11,368 bases of DNA from Microcaldota archaeon (GTDB lineage: Archaea; Micrarchaeota; Micrarchaeia; Norongarragalinales; UBA10210). The notes beneath the pieces were generated by a model. That model was given only the letters and a program-made list of their open reading frames with translations, was not told the origin of the DNA and ran no database searches. Location: positions 10,458 through 21,825 of the forward strand of contig DUGE01000113.1 in assembly GCA_013331595.1 (NCBI GenBank), read 5' to 3'. This document shows positions 1 through 6,225 of this stretch, in pieces. Both the position numbers and the translations under genes were made by a program. How positions within the stretch are numbered: the stretch's first letter is position 1; every line of letters begins with the position of its first letter.

Positions 1-2
1 AT

Positions 3-3000
3 TCAACCAACTACACGATGACGCAATGGAACGGAACACAGTCCACTGGCGCGGTATACAACTACAACATTTCCCAGCTGCCCGCAGGAACTTACTACTA
101 CAACTTCACTGCAGTCGATGAAAACGGCCAGGCGAATTCAACCCAGACCTACTCAATAGTCATTTCGCAAGCGTCCCCGTCTTTCAACTTGCAGTTGAAC
201 GGCACTATATTAAACCGAAATTACGATTTCGGGCAGACTGTGAACGCGTCGGCTTGGTTGTCGATTTCAGAGGGCAACGTTACGTTGTTACGCAACGGTT
301 CTTCAATAGCCCGCGGGACTTACGCCAACGAAAGCAACACTACCCTTCCAGCAGGCTACTACAATTATTCGGCTTACTACGCACCGTCAATGAACTACAC
401 GAGCGGAATTTCAAATTTAAACGCCACCATAGCGCAAAACAGCCTTACGCTCACCCTGCACTTGAACAGCACGCCAGCAGACAACGCATATGTTTTCGGG
501 CAAACGGTCAACGCGAGTGGCTTCGGCAATGTTTCAGGGCTTGTTTTAAGGTTATTGCGCAACGCCACGACAGTGGCTAATTCAACCGCTCCAACGGAAA
601 ACAATGTTTCACTAGCTGCTGGGGATTACAACTACACGCTCTACTGGCAGGGGAATGAAAACTATACCACCGCCTCGCGAACGTTCTTCGCAAACATTTC
701 CAAAGGCACGCTCAATTTTACGGTACAGTTGAACGGCACTAACAACAACGCATCCTACGATTTCGGCAAAACAATAAACGCATCGGCCTGGGCGAACGAC
801 AGCGTTTCGCTCACGCTTTACAGGAACGGCACCGCCATGGCAGCAGGCACGCAGGCGGAAAGTTCAAACACGTCGCTCGCCGCAAGCGCCAGTTACAACT
901 ACACCGCCTGCTTTGCCGGAAACACGAACTATACGGCATCGTGCTCTGGAACTTTCTTGGCAACGGTTTCGAGAAACTCTCTTCAACTGACCCTCCAGCT
1001 TAACGGCTCGGCCGCCCAAGCGGCCTACACATACCCCCAAACTATAAACGCGAGCGGTTGGTCGAACGTTTCTTCCCTTGCGTTGCGCCTGCTGCAAAAC
1101 GGAACCGCCAGCGCCAATTCCTCAACGCAGGTTGAAAGCTCAAACCTCACGGTTGCATTCGGCGATTACAATTACACGCTCTACTGGCAGGGCAATGAAA
1201 ACTATTCTAGTGCCTACGCGCAGTATTTCGCCAACGTTTCGAAAGGCTCGGTCAACGCCTCCCTCTACTTGAACGGGACTTACAACAACAAAACCTACTT
1301 CAACGGCCAAACGGCCAACGCTTCGGCATTCAAGAACATTACGGGCGAAGGCAACCTAACGCTGTACCGCAACAGCAGCGCAATCGCCTTTGGCGTAAAC
1401 AATGCTGAAGAGGCAAACCAAAGCCCAGCTGCGCCTTCAACAATAAATTATACCGCCTGCTTCCTTGAAAGCCAAAACTATTCGCAGTCGTGCACTACGT
1501 TCTTCGCAAACTATCTTGCGGCCAATTCCCAGCCCGCATTCCAGTGGCAGCAGTTGAACTTCACGAACAGCAGCCAGTACTCCACGCCTTTGACCATCCA
1601 GCTTTTTGCCAACTTCACTGACGACAACGGCAGCTCTACAGTAACCCTCACTTTCAACAACACGAATTACACCATGGGCCAGTGGAACGGCACTGACATG
1701 TTGAACGGCGTTTGGAACTACAACCTATCGGGGCTAAGCGCCTCAACATATTACTACAATTTTACCTCAAACGACGGTTCGCTGGCCAATTCAAGCCAAG
1801 CCTATTCCGTGGTAATAGCGCGGGGCAGCGTAAATATCACTGAACACTTGAACGGAACTAACAACAACAAAACTTACACCTACCCCCAAACGGTGAACGT
1901 TACAAGCTGGAAGAACGTTTCCGAAGGTTCGCTGACGGTTTACGAAAACGGCACTGGATTGGCTGCAGGGCAAAACCCAACTAACACGAACAAGTCTCGC
2001 GGGGTTGCAACGTATAACTTCACCACGTGCTACGCCCAGACTGAAAACTATTCGGGCTCTTGCGCGGAGCTTGACGCTTTCTTCAATAAAGGCGCGGTTA
2101 ATTTAACGCTTCATTTGAACGGGAGCAATTCCCAGCAAGGCTATGCGTTCCCGCAGACTGTGAACGCAACTGGAATGTCGAACACGAGTGGGTTGGTAAT
2201 CAGATTGCTTGAAAACAGTACGGCAATAGCCAATGGCACACAACCGGCTTCGGTAAACGTTTCCAGGGCAGTTGGCGATTATAATTTCACTACCTACTGG
2301 CAGGGGAATGAGAACTATTCAACCGCAAGCCAAACTCACTTCGCGAACGTAAGCAAAGGCAGCGTCAGCGTCACGCTTTACTTGAACGGAACCAACTCGG
2401 ACAAAGACTACAGCCCCGGAGAAACGCCCAACGCCTCGGCGTACAGAAACACCACTGGCGAAGGAAACCTGACGTTGTATCGAAACGGAACTGCCTTTGC
2501 ATTCGGCACGAACAACGCAGAAGAAGCCAATCAATCGCCCCCCACTCCGCAAACACTCAACTACACTACGTGCTATTTGGAATCGCAAAACTACAGCCAA
2601 TCGTGCTCTACGCACTACGCCCAATATGAGCAACAGCAACAAGGCGGGGGCGGAGGCACCCAAGGAAACCCGACACCAACGCCCCAACCCACGCCAATCC
2701 CGACGCCAACACCCACTGCAACGCCAACCGCAACACCCACGCCGTCCCCCACTCCAACCATAACCCCAAGCCCGACTGAACAGCCAACACCCGGACCTAC
2801 GGCGCAACAAACGCCAGAAGAACAACAGGCCTTGCAACAGCTAATAGAAAGAACAGGGCAAGTGACAAGCCAACAAACCGGAAGCCCGCAGCAAAACAAC
2901 GCCCTAGCCTGCATAGCACAGAAAGAAACCCAAATCCAAACCACGAGATTAATACAAGTCTACCAAACTCCGGAAGGAAAAATCACTAAAATCACCCTAA

Positions 3001-3341
3001 CAATCAAAAACACCGGCACAACCACAGGCAAGAACATCAAGATAGAGGACGACATTCCGGAAGGAAAAATAATTTACTCCAGCCTTCCTTCCGCAACTGC
3101 AGGCAAAGCCGTTTGGATACTCCGAACCCTAGCACCGGGAGAAACAAGAGACATTTCATACGTAGTCGACCAACCCCTGCAAGCTGAACTGCTGGCAAAA
3201 ACCAAGACAACCGCACAAGCGCAAGTGGCGCAAAAACAGGAATATGAAAACTGGCTGTACTACCTAATCGCAATAGAAATAGCACTCCTGATCGCAGCCC
3301 TCGCGGCTAAAAACAAAATCAAAAAGCTATTCAAAAAATAG
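3..3341 (+). CDS. Giant modular N-glycosylated surface protein, C-terminally membrane-anchored (5'-partial)
   Basis: The reading frame is open to the left edge. The first ATG (18) is internal, because residues around it (NYTM.QWNGT) align with a second copy of the same module near residue 550, so the N-terminus and any signal peptide lie outside. Numbering from that Met (1107 residues): module A 1-52; Ig-like B modules 53-140, 141-229, 230-319, 320-409 and 410-499; linker plus second A module 500-602; B modules 603-691, 692-780 and 781-870. Then come QQQQGGGGG, a Pro/Thr stalk (884-934), a beta domain with KNTG and LAPGE motifs like CARDB/DUF11 (about 977-1055), one membrane helix (1079-1097) and a Lys-rich tail. 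B modules end in a Y-N-Y/F-(T/S)...N-Y-(T/S) pattern resembling bacterial Ig-like repeats (Big_3_5 type). Hand counting gives about 87 N-X-S/T sequons before residue 870 and none after. Probable role: S-layer-associated, adhesive or protective surface protein (inference). Anchoring is well supported; the precise function is unknown. Confidence 0.9.
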   Translation, partial: STNYTMTQWNGTQSTGAVYNYNISQLPAGTYYYNFTAVDENGQANSTQTYSIVISQASPSFNLQLNGTILNRNYDFGQTVNASAWLSISEGNVTLLRNGSSIARGTYANESNTTLPAGYYNYSAYYAPSMNYTSGISNLNATIAQNSLTLTLHLNSTPADNAYVFGQTVNASGFGNVSGLVLRLLRNATTVANSTAPTENNVSLAAGDYNYTLYWQGNENYTTASRTFFANISKGTLNFTVQLNGTNNNASYDFGKTINASAWANDSVSLTLYRNGTAMAAGTQAESSNTSLAASASYNYTACFAGNTNYTASCSGTFLATVSRNSLQLTLQLNGSAAQAAYTYPQTINASGWSNVSSLALRLLQNGTASANSSTQVESSNLTVAFGDYNYTLYWQGNENYSSAYAQYFANVSKGSVNASLYLNGTYNNKTYFNGQTANASAFKNITGEGNLTLYRNSSAIAFGVNNAEEANQSPAAPSTINYTACFLESQNYSQSCTTFFANYLAANSQPAFQWQQLNFTNSSQYSTPLTIQLFANFTDDNGSSTVTLTFNNTNYTMGQWNGTDMLNGVWNYNLSGLSASTYYYNFTSNDGSLANSSQAYSVVIARGSVNITEHLNGTNNNKTYTYPQTVNVTSWKNVSEGSLTVYENGTGLAAGQNPTNTNKSRGVATYNFTTCYAQTENYSGSCAELDAFFNKGAVNLTLHLNGSNSQQGYAFPQTVNATGMSNTSGLVIRLLENSTAIANGTQPASVNVSRAVGDYNFTTYWQGNENYSTASQTHFANVSKGSVSVTLYLNGTNSDKDYSPGETPNASAYRNTTGEGNLTLYRNGTAFAFGTNNAEEANQSPPTPQTLNYTTCYLESQNYSQSCSTHYAQYEQQQQGGGGGTQGNPTPTPQPTPIPTPTPTATPTATPTPSPTPTITPSPTEQPTPGPTAQQTPEEQQALQQLIERTGQVTSQQTGSPQQNNALACIAQKETQIQTTRLIQVYQTPEGKITKITLTIKNTGTTTGKNIKIEDDIPEGKIIYSSLPSATAGKAVWILRTLAPGETRDISYVVDQPLQAELLAKTKTTAQAQVAQKQEYENWLYYLIAIEIALLIAALAAKNKIKKLFKK
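174..2627 (+). repeat. Eight tandem ~90-codon Ig-like module repeats, interrupted by one A-type module
   Basis: Module boundaries in bases: B1 174-437, B2 438-704, B3 705-974, B4 975-1244, B5 1245-1514, linker plus A2 1515-1823, B6 1824-2090, B7 2091-2357, B8 2358-2627. Each begins with a G/N-S-(V/L) strand leading to L-N-G-T/S, then a V/I-N-A-S strand, an L-T-L-x-R/E-N-G/S-T strand and a final Tyr-rich hairpin. By sequence B3 matches B6, B4 matches B7 and B5 matches B8, so a three-module block was duplicated. B1 and B2 resemble the first two members of the block. Most copies have diverged at synonymous sites, but B2 and B4 share a near-identical 42-base segment (624-665 and 1164-1205). Confidence 0.85.
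2667..2815 (+). repeat. Low-complexity Pro/Thr stalk-coding repeat
   Basis: About 50 codons of alternating Pro and Thr, with Ala, Gln, Ser and Ile interspersed, built from degenerate ACN-CCN hexamers. It sits between the sequon-rich ectodomain and the membrane-proximal domain. It fits an extended, possibly O-glycosylated spacer holding the ectodomain away from the membrane. O-glycosylation is inferred from composition only. Confidence 0.75.
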
Positions 3342-3398
3342 GAGGCACTGCTGGCACAAAAGCCGCTTGCGAAAACCAAAGGATGATTTTCACCAAAA

Positions 3399-4277
3399 CT
3401 ACAGCACTGCAACAAGCAGGCTTAGCGCGTAGAAAAGGGAAGCGAAAAGCACTATGGGCGGCAAAGCAGGGTAGTAACCGCGCGTTTTCTGCATGATGTA
3501 AAGAAGGATGCTTAAGCCCACGAACGCGCCCAGCCCCGCGGCCAAGGCGGAAAAAACGCTTATTTTCAGCAACGAAACCGAAAGCATGACGGGAATGACG
3601 AAATCGCCTGTTCCCAAAAGAATCCGGTCACCCGCAGGAACTGCAATCTCGCCCTTTTTTCCCCGAACGGCCTTGTTGCCGGGCTTCTTTCCAGTAGAAA
3701 CTTTTGCAGCAGCATTGCGGAATTCTATGGCGAAAGCAGCCTGCCGCGACTGCAATTCTTTTGCAAGCGTAACCATGTGCTTGCTCTTGAACACGGCGAA
3801 ATAATCGTAGGCCGCGAGCAGGAAGCTAAGCACGAAAGCGGGAACAAAACCGAACGAGCTTCCAAGCAGGGCGCCGACAGTCATGGTTGCAATGAACAAG
3901 AGTGGCTGTTTCAACGCTGGCATCCAAACCCTCAATGCGACAACAGCTAAAGCCGCAAAGAACGAGTAGGTTGAATCGGAAAACAACGCAAACAAAATCT
4001 GGAGGGCCGAAAACTCGAGGAGAAGCTCGGCAAAGAAAAACAGTTTTTTGCCCTTGTAGTAATGCAAGAGCAGCAAAAGCAAGGCCGTTGAGAAAAGCAC
4101 GTACAAAAAGAAATACCCGGCATTGGCAAGGCTGTCGGAATCCTCGACAACCGAAACCTGCTGGCCAATGAACTGCGAGCCAACTACAAGGCCGAGGAGA
4201 ATCGCCAGGCCGAAGCTCGCGAGAAGCTTTAGCTGCACGCCCACGGGCGGACGATCAAAGAAAAGCTTTTTCGGCAT
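3399..4277 (-). CDS. Presenilin/signal-peptide-peptidase-like intramembrane aspartyl protease
   Basis: A polytopic membrane protein of 292 residues from the ATG at 4277; a TTG at 4289 would add four. Numbered from the TTG, it shows all three hallmarks of GxGD proteases of family A22: YD in a membrane helix (Y161-D162, catalytic), GTGD (226-229, D229 catalytic) and PALP (274-277) at the start of the last helix. About nine hydrophobic segments can be seen, with a long basic loop (about 168-220) between the two catalytic helices, as in archaeal presenilin homologues. Such enzymes cleave transmembrane segments, for example remnant signal peptides or membrane stubs. The ATG start is preferred because GAGTG lies five bases upstream. 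The TTG start would overlap the TGA stop of the upstream lipoprotein gene. Either way the two genes are tightly coupled. FlaK-type prepilin peptidase is unlikely, given the YD and PAL motifs. The physiological substrate is unknown. Confidence 0.88.
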   Translation of the reverse strand: MPKKLFFDRPPVGVQLKLLASFGLAILLGLVVGSQFIGQQVSVVEDSDSLANAGYFFLYVLFSTALLLLLLHYYKGKKLFFFAELLLEFSALQILFALFSDSTYSFFAALAVVALRVWMPALKQPLLFIATMTVGALLGSSFGFVPAFVLSFLLAAYDYFAVFKSKHMVTLAKELQSRQAAFAIEFRNAAAKVSTGKKPGNKAVRGKKGEIAVPAGDRILLGTGDFVIPVMLSVSLLKISVFSALAAGLGAFVGLSILLYIMQKTRGYYPALPPIVLFASLFYALSLLVAVL

Positions 4278-4285
4278 GTCAGCAC

Positions 4286-5272
4286 TCAACCGGGGCAGGC
4301 TTTAACCAGCTCGGTAAACAGCGGGTTGAACGGATTGTTGACATTAGAATAGTAACTTGCCAGTTCAGTGGACATCTTGAAAGTAACCCGCAGTGCAATG
4401 GGGGTTCCAGAATAGCACTGGAACGCGCCATCGCCGCCTGCAAAAGCGGAACCCAAATATTGGTAGGTGAATTCCCTGCCGTCAGCAATGGCGCTTGTGG
4501 TGGCATAGCCGTCCACAAACACGGCCGGGCCCACGAATATCGAAACCGCGGAATCCCTGGCTGGAAAGCCTGCCCTTGAAAGCCGGATTTTCCGTTCTCC
4601 GAAGTAGATGCCCTTGGCCTGGTCGAACACGCCGAATTCAAAAGGCTGTTTTGAGAGGGACGGGTCTCCTGCGGAATACAATGCGCTCAAGACGTTTGAA
4701 ACAAACCGGCTTACTTCGCCGGCAGTGTAAACGAGCTTGGTCTGCAGGTTGTAGTAATAGCCTTTTGTTGAGAAAGGCACGCGCACCTTCCAAAAGCCAT
4801 TTTCAAAAGCAACTATGAAGCTCTCGCGGGATTTTGCGGCACTGCCGTTGAATGAAACGCTTGCCAAAACCATCCTCTTGCTTTCAGGCGAAATAACCAC
4901 GTCAGAAAAAGAATCTATTGCAGAATCCTGCTTTATTCGCCGTTCGAAAGAAGCGAGGTCGAAGGCAGTAGAGTCTTCTTTCTTGAACTCTCCGGAAACG
5001 AGCGAATAGGCTTTCGCATAATCACCGTCCTTCAAGGCGTTCAAGTAAGCTGAAACCAACTCCGTCCTAGTCGAGTAATTGACTTCGGTAATTGATGGAG
5101 CGGGGGTTGCAGTGACACTTGCAGAAGGAACTGAGGTTGGTAAAACACTTGCCGAAGGTGACACGGTGGCAACAGCAGTAGGACTGGGCGAAGGCGCGTT
5201 TGAAGAACACCCTAGAAGAAACAAGCTTAAGGCAACCAGAACAAAAAACTTCAACGACGACAAGACAATCAC
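4286..5272 (-). CDS. Lipoprotein with Ser/Thr/Pro linker and NTF2-like (DUF4878-like) domain
   Basis: The 328-residue protein starts at GTG (5272) with a short basic/hydrophobic signal (residues 1-21) ending in a lipobox L-L-G-C. Cys22 is the expected lipid attachment site. A Ser/Thr/Pro/Ala-rich linker (23-62) follows. Residues about 66-168 (V-x-A-Y-L-N-A-L-K-D-G-D-Y-x-x-A-Y and later a FW-K-V-R-V strand) have the pattern of DUF4878/NTF2-like domains, common in secreted lipoproteins. The C-terminal half (about 175-328) is unassigned and has two Cys (286, 326) that could form a disulfide. There is no clear Shine-Dalgarno sequence before the GTG; a TTG three codons in is an alternative start. 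It is the first gene of a leftward pair with the presenilin homologue, its stop lying within nine bases of that gene's ATG. It probably acts on the outer face of the membrane. Biochemical function unknown. Confidence 0.82.
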   Translation of the reverse strand: MIVLSSLKFFVLVALSLFLLGCSSNAPSPSPTAVATVSPSASVLPTSVPSASVTATPAPSITEVNYSTRTELVSAYLNALKDGDYAKAYSLVSGEFKKEDSTAFDLASFERRIKQDSAIDSFSDVVISPESKRMVLASVSFNGSAAKSRESFIVAFENGFWKVRVPFSTKGYYYNLQTKLVYTAGEVSRFVSNVLSALYSAGDPSLSKQPFEFGVFDQAKGIYFGERKIRLSRAGFPARDSAVSIFVGPAVFVDGYATTSAIADGREFTYQYLGSAFAGGDGAFQCYSGTPIALRVTFKMSTELASYYSNVNNPFNPLFTELVKACPG

Positions 5273-5331
5273 CCAAGGAAAGCCAAACGGCGAACAGTAA
5301 CTTATTTACCATAGTGGTTAGAAAAAGGTCG

Positions 5332-5337
5332 TTTAAA
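5332..5337 (-). promoter_or_regulatory. Candidate TATA box for the lipoprotein-presenilin unit
   Basis: The minus strand reads TCTTTTAAACGA. The TTTAAAC core is the same as in the eif5A and mcm promoters. With the usual archaeal spacing the transcript would start near 5308, giving a leader of about 35 bases before the GTG at 5272. Assigned by pattern only. Confidence 0.35.
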
Positions 5338-5413
5338 AGAATTGAGGTATTCCCCATGCGGCCTTTCTTCTTGGAAGGCATGCGGTTTTATTCTTGCAAG
5401 CCAAAAAATGGTA

Positions 5414-5420
5414 GATATAG
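5414..5420 (+). promoter_or_regulatory. Candidate TATA box, leaderless spacing, for the ART-like gene
   Basis: GATATAG, preceded by an A-rich stretch, is centred about 25 bases before the ATG at 5441. That is where a TATA box sits if transcription begins at or next to the start codon. No Shine-Dalgarno sequence precedes this ATG, consistent with leaderless translation. Inference from spacing. Confidence 0.3.
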
Positions 5421-5440
5421 ATAATGGGGCATAGTTTCAA

Positions 5441-6202
5441 ATGGCATCCAAACTAGTCGAAGAACTTGCTAGAAAAATGCCGGAAGGAGGCATAGCTTTG
5501 CACGGAACGCAGGCAAAAAATGTGCCCCTCATACTAGAAAAAGGGATAACGCGTGGAGGCAAGTACGTATGCCCGTTACCGAATGCTTCACAAATGCAAG
5601 GTGAACCGCTTCCATATGGATTGAGGGAGATGGTGAGAAGAACGGTCGGAAGCATCTTGTTTGCAAGCAACTACGCATTTGAAGAGTCTATACGCGAATT
5701 AAGTTCCGAAAATCTGGATGAAGGACTTCTGCCAGCAATAGTAATTCTGAAAGGAAAACGGCCCGGACGATATAGCTATGTTAAGGGTTATGACGATGAC
5801 ATTCCCCGCCATAGGGTGGCAAAGAGAAGGATAGTCGCACACAAATCTTTCGGAAAAGATACCGCGGGAGGGACAGCTGGAGAAATAGCCGGGGTTGTGA
5901 GGATAACTAAATCCGAACACGAAAAAATATTGCGAAAAATACGGGAGCGGGACCCGGCTCGTAGAAAAAAAGACGCCGAAGACATGGCGAAACGTGAGGA
6001 AAGTAAAGAAAAAATAAATGCAGCCTCTCAGTATCCGGCAGATGAACGCCTAGACGAAATCAGCAGGCAAATGCATGCGCTATTGACAAGGAAAACACTG
6101 CGTGCAATAGGAATGCTGATACAGGGCGGAAGACTAGAAACAGGCCCGCTTACTCGCGAGGTAAAAACCGCTGCTGTTTTCAAAAAACAAGGCATCAGGT
6201 AA
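5441..6202 (+). CDS. Unassigned basic protein with ADP-ribosyltransferase-fold-like N-terminal half
   Basis: 253 residues, soluble, no signal or membrane segment. Residues 19-36 carry HGT-x3-N-x3-IL-x2-GI (H21, G22, T23, N27, G35, I36), the pattern of the first strand and helix in PARP/KptA/DarT-type ART folds. A strand-helix S-ILFASNYAFEES (71-83) could be the second ART element, and GEIAGVV (147-153) could supply the C-terminal catalytic Glu (E148). After about 155 the chain becomes highly charged (RKIRERDPARRKKD region), then has a short helical tail. It is not an exact match to any named ART family I can recognise, so activity on protein, RNA or DNA cannot be stated. It stands alone, divergent from the lipoprotein unit and convergent on mcm. 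AAA, AGA, ATA, CTA and GGA codons are more frequent than in neighbouring housekeeping genes, which may indicate recent acquisition. Confident as a gene; the fold is a moderate-confidence inference. Confidence 0.75.
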   Translation: MASKLVEELARKMPEGGIALHGTQAKNVPLILEKGITRGGKYVCPLPNASQMQGEPLPYGLREMVRRTVGSILFASNYAFEESIRELSSENLDEGLLPAIVILKGKRPGRYSYVKGYDDDIPRHRVAKRRIVAHKSFGKDTAGGTAGEIAGVVRITKSEHEKILRKIRERDPARRKKDAEDMAKREESKEKINAASQYPADERLDEISRQMHALLTRKTLRAIGMLIQGGRLETGPLTREVKTAAVFKKQGIR

Positions 6203-6225
6203 GCCTCTGTCCAAATTCGTCAAAA

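Larger units (their letters stand above)
5273..5440. other. Divergent intergenic region between the lipoprotein gene and the ART-like gene
   Basis: This 168-base region holds candidate promoters in both directions (see 5332-5337 and 5414-5420). It also has a heptamer direct repeat, CATGCGG, at 5355-5361 and 5379-5385, flanking a small imperfect hairpin (GCCTT 5361-5365 with AAGGC 5375-5379). No convincing gene is visible in it; reading frames crossing it conflict with the well-supported lipoprotein signal peptide. Confidence 0.5.

Noticed and set aside
18..20. ATG at 18 as the true start of the giant surface protein
   Set aside because: The frame is open upstream, and the preceding codons (S-T-N-Y-T) continue the same module seen again near residue 550, where this Met is internal.
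174..2627. Periodic repeats as a CRISPR array
   Set aside because: The period is about 270 bases, in frame and diverged at synonymous sites, so it reflects protein modules rather than short identical repeats with spacers.
2319..2837. Leftward frames of up to 172 codons opposite the glycoprotein stalk
   Set aside because: Their Gly/Val/Trp-rich products simply mirror the Pro/Thr repeat; no start signal or family match.
3342..3398. Hairpin terminator between the convergent glycoprotein and protease genes
   Set aside because: Only a short direct repeat (GGCAC twice) and scattered T tracts are seen; no convincing stem-loop.
3399..4289. Prepilin/preflagellin peptidase (FlaK type) for the GxGD protein
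   Set aside because: YD in the sixth helix together with PALP in the last helix defines the presenilin/SPP group, and the nine-segment layout fits it.
5067..5381. Leftward 104-codon frame with a hydrophobic start, overlapping the lipoprotein gene
   Set aside because: The other frame has a full lipoprotein signal, lipobox and conserved domain. This frame has many Cys and no domain.
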